The notes beneath the pieces were generated by a model. That model was not told the origin of the DNA. It worked only from the letters and a program-made list of their open reading frames with translations, and did not search any database. A stretch of DNA of 64,000 bases from Moringa oleifera. Taxonomy: Eukaryota > Streptophyta > Magnoliopsida > Brassicales > Moringaceae. Positions 36,723-50,746 of the stretch are shown here, piece by piece (the stretch's first letter is position 1; every line of letters starts with the position of its first letter). The stretch covers positions 6,205,001 to 6,269,000 of the forward strand of contig JAJFZO010000049.1 of assembly GCA_021397835.1 (NCBI GenBank). Reading direction: 5' to 3'. Both the position numbers and the translations under genes were made by a program.

Positions 36723-39379
36723 CTATGCTTTGTGATTTTTTGCCATCTCGTCCACATCCAGTTCTACTTCCAGTACTGGAGAATCCTTTCGCATGCTGAA
36801 ATGACTGGGAAAGGAACATAGAATGTTCAATCATTGCCAAACTCTACCCACGTAAAATCAGAAATGATGTTACTAAACTGGAACTCAGCATCTCACCTGT
36901 TCTGCACAGGACCATGATCCACAGCCGTTCTCAGGCAATATATGACTCTGCCAACTATGTCTGTCATAGGAACTGGACCAAATGTTCGACTATCATTAGC
37001 CTCCTGTCATCAAGGTGAAGTGGATGAAGGAAAAAAAAATAGATCAGACTTTACTCAAAAATATTCAAGCACAGGAAAGGTCAGCCCATCATACTCACGA
37101 ATCAATAGAAAATTTATATGACTATTGACTTCCTACAAATATGCAGGCATGATGGAAGCACCTCTAATAAGAGGCATAAACGATGAGACTTGCACAATAA
37201 TGCAGGAAGGGGTTTATGATTATCCTAGACATTGTAGAAATATGGCTGAATATAATGACGAAGAAAATCATCTACCTTAGGTTTCAGAGTTTCATTGTCA
37301 GCCAATACCCAGCACTCATCCTTTTCAAGAATAAAAGGCTCATCTTTTTCATCAGCGGACACCATTTCATACCCTTCTATAGCCGCTAATCTTCTAACCA
37401 GAAAGTTATCTGAGGTCTTGGGGTCCTTCAAGACCACAACATCTCCGACAAAAACACGCCTGTCAAAAAGCCACGCCTAAGGAACCACAGAATCATACAC
37501 CAAAAACAAGCAAGAAGAGAGATTTTTAAACAAGAGACATCAAGGTTCTCATTGGGGGGGAAACAAAAGTTAAAACTAGAACTCATGCTAGCTTGAAGGA
37601 AATTACAGATACTACAATTATAGAACCTAGATGATATTATTAATAGAGCATATTTGCCCTGAAATCATCCTTATAAACGGTTGACAAATTTTCTCACATT
37701 TTAGTGATCCCATGTTATAGAATCATGCTGAAAGACATCAAATACCTGCATTGCCTGCAAGAGTCAGCGCTCAGCTAATATATAAGTAATACACAAAGCT
37801 GGGCATCAAGCGCACTGAGTTCCGTAAGTACTGCAAAAGTTTCTTTTGCTACCAAGTGCCGGCATTGCAACATCTTATATTTGTAAAGAGACCAACAGCA
37901 TAATTTAACCTCTTACTATTTTAGAGGAAAGTACCAAACAGAAATTGTACTAATCAGGTTAGTAAATGACCCCTATTGTTTCAATTTTCGCAATAGGATA
38001 CCCATAGTGTAAAAAGTCAGTGGTATTTCATATCACCAGCTCTTTCTCCAAAATCAACAATAAGGAAGTGCCCTTTTGTCGTTAACGTCCCCAAAGAGAG
38101 AGAAAATGCAAGTAGAGAGAGAGAGAAAATCAGTGAAAGAGAGAAATTGAGAGAGGAAAAAAGGAATTGAAAGGGAAAGAGAGAAGAAGAGAGAGAAAAG
38201 AGGAAAAGGGTGAAACATAGCAAAATCCGAGTAATGGAGCGTCAAGGGTCTGCCAATGCCTTGGGCAAAATTGATAGCGGACTGTCATGAAAAAGAAGAT
38301 AAAATAGATGCTTTGGCATGCTGCAATCTAGAGTTTCCAAATTGTAAGGATAATTTGGGGAATGGGCTAAACTTGAAGCATCATTTTGCCAAATATGTGT
38401 TATTTACATGCCCATTTTGCCCCTAAAAAGTCTGTAGCTTTTGTAAGCCACTAAAATCAGACTCAGAAGGTTCAATTGGAACCAAAATGAAAATATGAAA
38501 ACCCAATTACGACAACTGAAGCCACAGGGGTCATTTAATAACTTGAACCCAATCTACAAGGTCTACTTGTATTTTACAGTCAATTTTAAAAAGTTTCAGT
38601 AAATGCTTAAAAACCCTTTAATTTTATTTTTCTTAATCAGAATCCTTCTATAATCTTCTTGGAAGGCAAGTGCATTCCAGTAACACCGAACAGTTTTATC
38701 TGCAGAAGCAGTTCCCGAAAGAACGGAGTAGATTCAAAAGGTACATGAGAAAACGAAAGAAGCTAATCAAAGATGGTCTTGATGAAGTTTCTAAGGATCA
38801 AAGCTGGTTTCCCATATGAAGAAAGGCAAATGCAGCAAAATTATTTTCATCTAAAAATTAATTGATATGCGCATCTTTCTGATTAGCTGGTTCCATTTCC
38901 ATCTCTATCTAATAATTTTCACCACATACTTGATGAAGTTTCCATATTTTTTTCCCCACAGGTTTTCTCAATAATCGGGGGAAAACAATTATTTTCAACA
39001 CCAGAATTATGTTTTCAGTTTCCACTCTTTTCCATGTGCATAACTAGTCTCCTAATAAGAATAATCCATACCTCTGTCGATAAAAAAACCTTCTCAAAAT
39101 TGACAATCCTCCAAAGGTAGGAACTATACGAGGATGCATTACTGCCATAAAAATACTCATAGCACCCCAAGGATCTAATGCAGGCACTAAAACAACTTCA
39201 TAAATAGTACGGATGACCAAAACAATACATAACAATATAAAATATTAACTGGGGCCTCAGTTGGAAAGTCATGGGCAAGAAACATTTTCTGGAAGTAGGC
39301 AACAGCTCAAAGAACAAATAATCTATTAACACAATGAGCAGTCCCAGGAATCGGAAATACTAACACTTGCTTCAAAACA

Positions 39380-39428
<49 letters not shown>

Positions 39429-42400
39429 CTGGGTAGAATGGGGGGCAAGGGGGAGTGGCTCTCATGACAGATCATCTGCACAAGAAAACAGAGTGGAAAC
39501 AGGAGTAAATAACTCAAATCTGAGCACTTCTTGACGTATTTACACTCAGATGATCTATCTAGTCAACTAGAAACTTCTAATCCCAGAAGATTCTTACTAG
39601 TTGACATCTTTAATCATCGCATTTGATTAGAAACTTCTAATCCTAGAAGGGCTACTGCTACATGATGATAAATGATGTCTAAACCATAAACCAATACCAA
39701 TGAGTCACCTTTCTTTATGAATACCTATGTGAATAGTCATCCTTAGGTTATCCATCATAGTGACAAAGTTGGTCCTGATCAACTTCCATTGGGATTCAAA
39801 AGGAACCTCCATCTAGGAAATATTCATGGATTTGGCACAACTAAGAAAGACTAAAAACTCATCCATCAGCCATAAAAACCAACAAGACACTGCAACCTTC
39901 CACTAAATTGACAAAAAACTCTCAAGTGTCTGCCGCCCACAAAGCAAACAAGCCTGTTGCTCCCAAAACAAGCCTGTTACTTCCAAAACAAGCCTGTGGA
40001 AAGTCAAACTATAACGTTACTGGACTTTCATACCCTGCAATCAGTAGTTAACACAGCCATTCTGACATCTTCCAAGGTTGGGCCATCTATGAAAGCCTAG
40101 TCATGAAAGCCTTACAAATTTCAAGTCCGTATATCGAATAACTCCTTCATAACTGATCATTTCTCATAAAAGAAGCTTATTTGATTCTCAACCACATTTT
40201 CCACTTAATAACTTCTGCCCTGAACCTTTTAGAACTTGAAATACACCTAATTATTGGCTATCAACCTTCAAAATTATGCCAAGCATAACTAGTTAACAGG
40301 CACCAGGAAAACCTTGAAATCAAGTGTTTCATAATATTATATTGCTTCCCAGCACTAATCAGTAGATAAAAATCTTCTAAGAATCCAGCTTCCTCGATCA
40401 GCCAAAAGTTTAATTTAAGTTAAGAAGAGTCATGAAGGCAGAGAACATCTGAAGTTAATACAAACACAAAATTCCACTGCACTTGTACACAACCAGAGAA
40501 CAAGGGAACTTGCCCATACATCCAAAACATTTTCCTTCTCTGCTTCTTCCTTTTTTTTCTTTTTTTCTTTTTTTTTTTTGACAGGCTCAAGAGCATATAC
40601 ACCTACATGCATGTCCATTTTACTTAAAACAAGCTGAATGATTGAAAAGGAGCAGCCCCACCAAGATATGCGAATAAAACCACATAATAGTAAAGCATTT
40701 GTCATATAGAAGAAAATGGAACTAACATGTGCAAATAAGTTGCTAAACATAAAATCTAGCAGCATTTTATGTTGCTTATTTACCAAACATCTCTTCAAAT
40801 GGTCAAACAAAATGCAAAAAATAAAAACCAGATGTGTGAACCTCAATATTCTATTACAGACATACTTCTTTTTTTTAATTCAGATATATTACAGACTTAC
40901 TCAAACTCAGATTGAGAAAACCACAGGTTTAGATTTGTAACCCAAACAAGCATCCATTATGCCTCATATACTTAAAACAAGCAAGTTGGCACCAAAAGAT
41001 TTTGCACATTTATATCAACAAATAAAAACATTATTGGACATAATATGAGACGTGTTCAATTGTCAATAGTAACAATCCAAATATGTGGTTCTTGTAATTT
41101 AAAAAGCAAATAAAGAATTAATATTCAATATGGAAAGATAAGTAATATTACGTTGGATCTGCAGCTGGTAACTTCCGGACAAGTAGAGTACCTCCTTGCC
41201 CTCCTATTGTTGGAGCCATTTCCTGTCCTTTACTCCAGTGTAAGTAAGTCAACTTTCCCTGGAATAGATTTTTCCAAACAGCATCTCCTACTTCTCGGTC
41301 ACTAATTTGACCTCTCTTATAACTCTGGCATTGAAGTACAGTTAGAAATATCAACAAAGACAGTTCTAACATAAACTTTCAATTAAAGCATGCAATATTT
41401 TTGAGTAGATGGAAAAAAAAAAAAAAACAATCAGAAAGTAAATCATGAAAGATATGCATAAGCTTCCATTCAGTTTCCAAATTCTTCTACCAATCAAACT
41501 AATTTTGAATAGAATGCTCTCAAGGTGCAGTGAAAAACCCAAGGGAACTCCAAAGCTCTCCATTTCATTATATAGATGTATTGGAAAAAAAAATCACTGC
41601 AAAAGAATTCAACACAATTTTTAGAGAATTTCAAAGTCACTTGGGTACAAAGTGCATATTCTCTAACTCTTTACAGTTGCTGCTAGTTAAAGAGTCCCAT
41701 GCTTCATATAAATCATTGATGAGATATAAACCTTAATTCTATGTTTGAAAGTTTTGATATTTATTGAATATAATTTGTAATACTAGGTTACACATAAGAA
41801 TGTTAGACTTACATTCCTCATTATATATGTAAAATGAGTATAACAGATCGGTCCCAGAGTCACATGCCATTTGGATGATGAAACAATGACAAAGATAGAG
41901 AAGCACTAATAATGCCTAAGAAAAACGTACTTTAATAGCAACTCGCTTATATTAAACAATGCAAAGCTCAAGTTCATCCATCCAGCCTAATACTCCCTTA
42001 TAATTATTATATACCTAGATTTTCCCAACTAACTCAATCGAACCACTAATGAAGCTCATCAAGGTAACTAATATATGGTCGTATTAGAAAAGGGTGATAA
42101 AAGTGAACAAAAAAGAAAAGTAAATTAAAATTCTATTGCTATACAATTGCCAATTACCAATCCTCCACAAGATCATCCCATGATCTAAGAAATCCCATCA
42201 CTCTTGATTAAATAACATGTTAGAAGAACTTGCCAAATAGATAGCTAATCCACTCTCAAATCATTCGAGGACATCTTTTCCAAAGATACTGTTAGGATCA
42301 TGGTGCAAGGTATGAAACTTGATTCTATATTGAAAGTATGAGCTTCTTGTGTTGGGGTTATAAAACTTTAAACTCTTCCACTTCAATAGTTAATTTTGGG

Positions 42401-43985
42401 ATGTGGTTATCCCTAAATACTTATCAATTAGCATTGGAGCATCCGTCACATCTACATGTTGCAATTGTATGATGGTCGTGATGATGTTGTTATTGCATTA
42501 TTAGCCCAAAACTGGTCAAGAAACTGATGCATAGCCAACCTGCATAGGCACCAAGCAGTAAAGCATCATGATATTGGGGTCTTGATTGTAAAATATAAGA
42601 GTTGATCCCACATTGAAAATATGAATTTCTTACGTGGGGTTATAAGGTTTGAACTCTCGCAATTCAATAGTTAGCTTTTGAGTTGTGGTTCTCCTCAGGA
42701 TCTAATCAAATACCTGATTTACTTGGACCTTGACAAGGTATCTTTTATTTCTAGATCAATTGAAGATAAAAGGGCACTATTTAGTGATCAAACTTAAAGT
42801 AACTTGTTGGATTGCCATGAAACTAAAACAAAAACAAGTTCAAGTAACTTAGATTAAATCTTGTACATGAACTAGAGGGGTGTATTGCATATTCTTGAGG
42901 CCTTCATAGTCATTCATTTGCAATTTTTTATTTATCATGCTTAGATATAGCTGACAAAACAACTATTCTCATTCTTCAATTTCACTTACAACTGTACCTC
43001 ACTTTACATGCCAAAGCAAATGATGATTTTTGTGTTTCATTCAAACTCGGTAGGAGAACAGAAACAAACCCCTCTCTTTTCTAATAGATCTGCAAATAAA
43101 GTGAGTAAGAGTCATTTCTTGGACATCGCCTAACCAACAACCTCTTATTGCATTCCTAAGGTTAAGTACCCTCTAAGATACATGGAATTTCATCTCTTTT
43201 CACTATCGTAAGAGTATCATTTTCTTCATTAAATCTACTTTATAAATCACGATTCAGATGACAACCCCTGTGCGATGAGACATCATTTTTCCACTAGGCC
43301 CAGCTAAACATGAATATTAATATTGTTGTCAGCATTCTACCTTTAAATATGTATGCATGGTTATATATAGACAGAATATTGCTCCATCAAAAATTGCGGT
43401 CAGAATTATCATTTATACAAGACATAATGGGCCTCCTCCACTGCCCCAACGTGAACCCATACTTTTCCACTAGAGCGATTCCAAAATGTTGAACAACAAG
43501 GTCATCAACAAATATTAAAAGTAGAAGAATTCTCCAAAATTGAAAAGTTGCAATGTTTTGCACAGATACCCATTGACATCAGAATACGAATTTAAAGTAA
43601 CTTTTCCTCACAAAAACCAGATTGTAACAGAAACACAGACAACAGAGATTCAATAAACAAATCCCAGACATCCCAATTGTAGCACCGAACGACAACATAA
43701 TAACAAAAAACGAGAAGAGACAAGAAGAAAAAAAACACCTTCACGCAAATTTTTCATATTGTAATGAACAAATACAGACCTTAAACAACACAACTAAAAT
43801 CCACAATACACTCTCAATTAAACAAAGTTAAGAACGGGAAATCAGAAAGACCCACCTGGAAAATCAAAACACAGAAATGAATGAAAAACGAGCAAAGAGA
43901 GATAAGTAAGAACCTTCCAGCTCAAAGACACGGAGTACTCAAACTTGTGGGCTAGGTATCGAAACCAAGTCGAGAGGGAAACCAT
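36723..43985 (-). CDS. Peptidase S24/S26-like protein lacking catalytic residues
   Basis: Five minus-strand exons: 43985-43914, 41324-41152, 37459-37276, 37003-36897 and 36804-36723, giving 205 aa and ending in TAG. It matches, from memory, the Arabidopsis At2g31140/At1g06200 family, also about 205 aa. The N-terminus is MVSLSTWFRYLAHKFEYSVS. The signal-peptidase-like fold is visible as KGQEMAPTI (residues ~56-64), then VGDVVVLKDP (~86-95) and LVRRLAAIEGYEMV (~102-115), with ECWVLADN and TFGPVPMTDIVGRV later. In active S26 peptidases the first box has Ser where this has Glu59, and the second has Lys where this has Arg104, so it is predicted not to cleave peptides. Function and location are unknown; membrane association is possible through the amphipathic N-terminus. 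Introns 1 and 2 are long (~2.6 and 3.7 kb) but carry no clear gene. Confidence 0.88.
39383..39424. repeat. CT dinucleotide microsatellite, about 21 units
   Basis: Uninterrupted CT run in intron 2 of the S26-like gene (37460-41151). Confidence 0.97.
42290..42710. repeat. Pair of diverged direct repeats, transposon-like
   Basis: Two similar blocks of about 130 bases, near 42290-42420 and 42575-42700. Both carry an ATTGAAA.TATGA segment, a GTGGGGTTATAA-like segment, a CAATAGTTA segment, and a TGTGGTT.TCC ending. Such sequence is common in plant retrotransposon remnants. It lies in intron 1 (41325-43913) of the S26-like gene. The family was not identified. Confidence 0.45.
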
Positions 43986-46900
43986 TTGCGACTCAAGAGT
44001 TCCAGTTGTATTGCGTTGCTAGTGTTGTTGTCGTTGTTCCTGCTGTTCTTGTCCTGGATTGCAGTTTCAGCACAGCCTGGTCCTAAACCCCTAAATTTCT
44101 TTTTCTTTTTAGGATTTCCCAGAACTTTTTATCGCCACGTTAAATTACTGATAATTGATTCTCCTTAAACGGGTCGGGTAATTTACGTACTTTTAAGGGA
44201 GACATAGATCAGAGACAGGTGAGCCCCAGATCTGAGTAGGATAAGCTAAAGATGCAACAAATTAGAAATGTTCACAGACTGAGCTGCCCAGTCAATCTAA
44301 TTTGATACTCTGTTGCGGAAACCAAATGTTTTCAAATTTAGTTTTAAGGAGTTTTTATTTGAATCCGATTAAATATTTTAAGCTTAATTAAAAAATTAGG
44401 TTAGATTTGATTGGCATAAATTTTATTCGGATTTTAATTAGTTCCAATTATATTAGATTGTATTTAATCAATTATTATAATTATAAGCTGATTTATGGTG
44501 AAAAAATTTATATAAATTAGGGTGATTAGGATAATTTTATGAATTATTATAACTAATTAAAATGAATTTATTTCTTCTAAAATTTTATGATTTTAATAAA
44601 ATCACCCAAAATGAATGTTTTACCGGTGGAAAGTGTCACATTAAATTCAATTTGGTAAACAATTTTAAAAGTCATGAAGGACAGCTGAAGGTTTTGGATG
44701 CTTTAAAATGTTGTTAATTTTATGATTTTTATTGGTAAAAATTTTCTGTCTCTCAAATCATTTTTAAATTGTTAGTTATGAAATTCTACAATGTATGTAA
44801 TTATTCCACCATATCAACTACATATTGAATTTTTTATTAATAATATTATTTATTAAAATATTTTTAAATATTATTTTAAAATTTAAATAAAAAATTAAAC
44901 GTAAATATCAAAATAAATTTTGTATTATTTTTAATTTTTTAATTAAGTTTCTATAATTTTTTGGATCTATACTTTTAATTTTTTAAAAAATTAAAATTTA
45001 AAATTTTGTACAATAAATTTCAACTTAAAAATTTTTGTGAATGTAAAAAATATTCAAATTATTATCATAAAAATTATAATTTTTTAAGTATTAAAAATAT
45101 TTTTTAAAAATTTTATATTATTAGAAAGTTATAAAGATTTATTTTTAGAATTATAAAATTATAAAATTTTTGATAATTGTAACCTTATATTCATTTACAT
45201 CTGTAAAAAAAATTTTAAATAAAAATATATTATATAGTATATTTAATTTGAATTATTTTAAAAAAATTAAAAATAATAATTAATTTACATTAAATTAAAT
45301 ATTCATATTTAAAGTTGATAAAAAAACAAAAATATTACAAAATTTATTTCAATGTTTATTTCAAAAATTAACTAAATTATCATAATAAATTATAAATTTA
45401 AAATATAAAAAATTGTAAAATAATTAAAATTTTAATAAAACATTCTTGTTGGAAAAAAGACAAGATCTAGAAGACAAATTCTAAAAAAATGCTAAAGAAC
45501 AATATAAAAGTAGGTTCTACATTGTGCTATGTATATATAAAAGGATAATGCACTATACATATGCCATAACAAATTAATCATATATAATGTTATATATTTT
45601 TAGGTCGATTTTGAGTCTTTGCATTAGGGAGGATTGTCAAGGCCTTTCCAATCTAAAGGTCCTTTAATTTGGCATCCTATATATATATTCATAAATTTTT
45701 AAATTAATTTTAAAATTTTATATATTAAAACATTTAAAATAAATTTAATTTAAATAAAATAATATTAAAATAATTAAATTTTAGATTAACAAGAAACGAA
45801 GTAAAAAGTTTTTACCATTAACTAACATCTTTCACTTCTTTTAGAGTTTATCTCTTTTTTTTATTCATTTTTTTAGATTTATATAAATATGTTTTCTTAA
45901 TTATTTGCAAATTGTTTTTACCTGCCGTTAAAAGTGTTATTGACTAATTAAAACATCATTTAGACAAGCATGATTAAAAAGAGTCATATATTTTTTAATG
46001 TTGGGTCATATGTTATAGAGCAAGACATAGGTAAGAGCGTTCAGTGGATCCAATTGAAGAAGGCATTCAACAACTTACTTGGTAACCTAAATTTATTTCA
46101 CAGATCTATAAATACCTAACAATCCTCCTGAGATAGCATGGTTTGGTTCAAAAGCTAATGATAAATTTTAACTGACATAAATTAAAGCTTTCTAAAGAAT
46201 CTAAAACCAATCTAAGGGAAAATTAATGTTATAACATAAACTTATATTTTATGAATGAAGCACATGAAGATCGTTGAAGAATATAGAATGAGAACAACAA
46301 CCAAAAATTAAAAGGTAATGTTCAAAAAAAAAAAAAACTATACATATGTGATCATATCTAAGAAATAGAAGTGTCCACCTATTAAAACAAAAAAACTATG
46401 ATGCAAAATGCTTTTAAAAGATAACAAGTGGCTATAAAAGCAGTAGATTTATATTGCCTTCAAAACATTCCAAGTCATGTTTTCTATGTCAAAAACATAG
46501 ATGTCGTATTCAAGAGTCTCCTTTTTGGGTTTTCTCCACAAGTAAAATAAGTTTAAAACTAACCAAAGCCACAAAATATCCTTCACGAGCTATTTGGAAG
46601 ATTGATTATGCAGATGAAATGCTCAATGCCAGGCTACATAGACATTATTCATTGCTTTAAACAATTACAATTCTTAAGTGATAAGCTCTGCATGGTTGAG
46701 AGTTAACAAGATGCCTCGAAAAGTAACTTGTCCCAAATTCCATCATGTCTTTGAAGATCCTCCGACTTTCATTTACTAGTCCCATGATATGAAAACCCAT
46801 TGATCATAGAATTCCAAAGAACCAAATCCTTGAAAATCATGCTTGAAAATATGTTATATGTAATATTTATAATTCACATTTTGTATAAATTAAGATCAAA

Positions 46901-47407
46901 GAGTTCTTAAAAACTAGATCAAATTTAAATTGTGTATTTAACATCATGTAATGGGGCTACATCTCTGATCAAGATTTGCGATTACACTAACAGTTCCAAA
47001 AAGTATAGAGTACGAAGAACTTAAGGGGGAAAACCATGAAGCTGCATTTTTTTAAATAAATACATAACTATGCAACACTAGCTAGCTCGACTATCAAAAC
47101 CATGACCAAGATAATTGAAATGTAATGGGTTGAATGAAAATGACTAGCCGACTTGATGGATGAAATTGCAATCTTATTCAACATCAAAGTTTTATATAAC
47201 ATTTACTTATTTTTTAAGATATGCATATATTATGAAATATTCAGTTGTCTATATAACTTTTATATTTTAAAATTTATGATTAAATTTATTAATTTTACTT
47301 TAGTTTTTTTATTAAAATTTAAAATTATTAGTGTTATTGTTAAATTATTAATTGGTATTTAATATAAACAATAAGTTATGCATTACAGAAGTACAAAATT
47401 AATATAA

Positions 47408-47411
<4 letters not shown>

Positions 47412-47438
<27 letters not shown>
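47412..47438. repeat. AT microsatellite
   Basis: Uninterrupted AT run of about 13 units in the intergenic region. Confidence 0.95.
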
Positions 47439-48014
47439 ACCAAATATTTCTAACCAAAAGATACTTCACTAGGAAAACCTTACCTAGATTTCATTCTCAC
47501 ATTTGATTTGAATTGCACCATTTTAAAATCATTGTTAATTGTCATATTATCATTAAATTTGATATGTAATAATTAAGATAAATAAATATATATTTTATAA
47601 CAAATATTTACACAAATAAAAATGAAACTCAAATAGTTAAATTTTTACTTTATATATAATCGTTATTAGGTTAAGTTTGCTCCATTCACTAAAATGAGCA
47701 AAATGATCTCAAAGTGGAAGCGAAAAAAAGTTATATCTATCTGAAAATTATATTTTTATTAATTTTTAATGTGAAATTTTTATTTAATTTTTTTTAAAAT
47801 AACAGTTTTGAGCATAGATGTGATATACATGTGATTTTTATTTATCGAAGTATCATAACCCCTTTAAATACTGTCAAAACAAATAAAATGTTATTTATTT
47901 TGCATCTAAGTTAATAAAAATATATTAAATATAAATATTTAAAAAAATAAGAAGAAAACAAATTTTATTTGTTGTGATAGTTGTTGTCACTGAAAATTGG
48001 TATGAAGATCAAGC

Positions 48015-49445
48015 ACGCCCAAATTAGTATTATATTATGAAAAAATAATCGTTATATTAAGTTATTTTTATAATATATTTAAGTGCTTTTTTATTTGTAG
48101 GCTCTGAGATGTATTGAAATTCGTAATTTGTAAATATCTAGATATTTTAAAAGATATGATGGATAAAATATCTCAAGAGAGATTTTAAGATTTGTAAGTA
48201 TTTCAATAGAGATTTTAATAGAATATAGTAGAAAAAATATTTACACCTCAAAAGAGATTTTAAGATTTATAGATACCTCTGGAAAGATTTAAATATATTT
48301 GAAAATTTTCAAAAATTTTAAGCAAAATACAGGATATACATATATCTACCCCTACAAAGTGTAAAAAGAAGAGCAAACTTATAGAGGAAGATCAGATTGC
48401 TGAATTAAGTTTGGCCTATTTGCGTTTTTTTGTATTGGCGATAACACTTGTTGTTTTCGAGCATTAGAGGCCATCAAGGCATTTTCTTGGAACTTATGGT
48501 AGAACTGAAAATTTTGTAAATTTTATTGTGAAAGTTTTGCCCTACTTAAGGTAGAACTAATGATTTGCTCTACTTAAGGCAAAACTGAATATTTATAATC
48601 TTTTTATGAGAGTTATATATGTCCTACTTGGGACAAAACTAATGTTTTGTTCTACTTAAGGCAAACTAGTGATTTAACTTACTTAGGATAAAATTGTTGA
48701 TTGTGTCTCTTTTGGATTATAGCTTTTTTGAGTATTTTTAAAATATTGTAAAGTTGGATGGTTTTTGCATTTATTATAATAAAAAAGTTATCGAGTGCTT
48801 TCAAAGGCCAATCATAGCAAGATTGTAACCTCAATACAAAAATTATAATAATTACAAATAGATAAACATCCATTCAAAAGTCAATGGTTTTTACACAAAG
48901 TATAACAAGGGAAAAATGAGAAAAATTTATGATGGATAAATTAAAGAAAAATCTAAAAAATATGAATTCATGGTCTTATGTGAACATAAATAAAAATCAA
49001 TTATTAAGAAATCACTTAATAAATTTTGCATACAATTATTCTTTTTGAAGTATTTTTAGTGGGAAACATAGCTTTTGTACTTTAATCCAACATACTAAAT
49101 GTTATCACTCAAAATTAGTGTGACTGGTTATGAGAAGCTAAAACCTGAAAAATCTACTAAAAAATAAACCTACTAAAAAATAAAAGGAGATTTAACGCTC
49201 AAGTTAGCATTGTATTATAAAAAATAATTATTATATTGAGTTATTTTTATAGCATATTTGAATTTTTTTATTTATTTATAGGCTATGAGGTGTATAAAAG
49301 CTCTCAATTTATAAGTATCTCAAGATGTTAAGAAATATAATTGAGAGAATACTTAAAATTTACAGATATTTTAAAAAAATTAAAAAAATATATTCTAAAG
49401 AAGATCTATATCTCAAAAGGGATTTTAGAATTTATGAGCATATGC
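48015..49445. repeat. Direct-repeat pair spaced about 1.17 kb, possible LTR remnant
   Basis: Copy A (about 48015-48280) and copy B (about 49195-49445) share order and wording: an ATTATAT..AAAAAATAAT start, TTATTTTTATA, then TATTTGTAGGCT against TATTTATAGGCT, and CTCAAAAG.GATTTTA at the end. They are diverged by perhaps a quarter. The 0.9 kb between them has repeated words such as CTACTTAAGG and TTAAGGCAAA and no coding frame. This could be a small non-autonomous LTR element or an old duplication. Confidence 0.5.
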
Positions 49446-50049
49446 ACATGTGTGTTCATAAAATAATTAAATAAAAATAAATCAATGAAAGTTTCATGTC
49501 GAAAGCCCAATCAAGAAGTTAATCTCATATGGTTGTAAATTTTTTATAGCTTTTAATTTAAAACGGTAAATAAAATACAAATTTTATTAATATAATTAAT
49601 TTTTAATTTTATAAATAAATTTATTTAAAATATTTAAAAATAATAATATAAAATATTTTTTTAAAAATAAAATATTTTATTAAAAAATTGAAGTGAAAGC
49701 ATTAATGGTAATTAACCCAAAATTCATGTTTTCATTGAAAAACTTACAGATTACTGATTTTTCTGATTAGTTGATGAAATCAGTATCACGTAGTTGTCCT
49801 TCGATAAGCTCAGATCAGCGGCTGTAATTGACCCTCTTTAGCTCAGTGGAACGACATACAATGCTACACGGTAGCATTGAATATTTGGTCCCTGATGTCT
49901 TTTTCATCTTCACCATTAGAGCGCGTCTTTTCATTTACCCGTGACATTGATAGAACTCTAGGGGCACCCACTAACCAATTCCACATTGCCCTCTAAACAA
50001 GCCACGCGTCTTCGACTCTGACAATTCCCCACTCTCTTTCTCTCTCTAT

Positions 50050-50746
50050 ACCAACCTTTGTATTCTTCTCGCGGAGAACTCTTTTATCGCTGAGTGAGAA
50101 GCGCATCCTACTGTTGCTTTTTTTTTTTCCAAATTGCGGTTAACACGAAGGCGCCCCAAACCGACAAACCGAAGATTCGGAGCTTCGATTCGAGACTCGG
50201 ATTCGTCCGAGTAGCTGAACTCAGGTCTGTTGTTTTCTCAATTTGTGTCAATTTATTGTCTCTTGCTTTGTTTGGGTGTCCAGGAAGTGCTTGATGTGGA
50301 TACTGAGATCGGAGGACCATGAAGTGCTTAAACATCTTGGTGTCCTATGAGGGGGATAGCTTAAGCAGAGTTTTCATTCATTTTTTTAATTTTTTACTTT
50401 TTGCTTTTTTGAGTTTCTCAAAAGAGAATAGAGATTGGGAATAGTATATCGATTATTGTTTTGTTTTGAAGTCAAAGAAGCTAATTGATTGATTCAATTT
50501 ATGATTTTTGGTGAATAGAAACGTTAGAGTTACTTTATTTTTCTGATTTCTTAGCAAGCATAGCGCAGCCTTGGTTTCATTATTTTGTCTGTTTATGGTG
50601 AATAGAAAACTTAATGTTTGATTGATGTTTCATGGTGATTTCTTCCATTATTTTAAAGTTTAGGAGAGGCATTGATAGAATATTGTTTGGGTCCAATTGG
50701 CCTAAAAATTACTGAAAATTTGGAGATTTGTAACTTTGCTGAAGAA
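50050..50746 (+). promoter_or_regulatory. Probable 5' UTR and leader intron of the TOL2-like gene
   Basis: A pyrimidine-rich CTCTCTCT stretch at 50034-50046 precedes a likely leader exon ending at 50224 (CTCAG/GTCTGT). A matching acceptor (TTTAG) ends at 50663. The leader intron would be about 440 bases. The frame upstream of the chosen ATG at 50747 stays open but contains no ATG, so 50747 remains the first usable start. Splice-site inference only. Confidence 0.45.

Larger units (their letters stand above)
44170..49990. other. 5.8-kb AT-rich intergenic region between divergent genes
   Basis: Separates the S26-like gene (minus) from the TOL2-like gene (plus), so both promoters lie at its ends. 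The centre is very AT-rich with long runs of A/T, a TA microsatellite at 47412-47438, and a direct-repeat pair at 48.0 and 49.2 kb. The open frames at 46.45 and 47.15 kb are not recognisable. No gene is supported. Confidence 0.65.

Noticed and set aside
46454..46660. 68-aa plus-strand frame in the intergenic region
   Set aside because: Faintly coding-like wording but no domain, no neighbours of the same origin and no splice partners found.
49825..49900. tRNA-like A-box TAGCTCAGTGG upstream of the TOL2-like gene
   Set aside because: The A-box core is present, but there is no matching B-box GGTTCRANNCC, no anticodon stem-loop and no acceptor pairing that I can draw. Probably chance or a very old tRNA relic.
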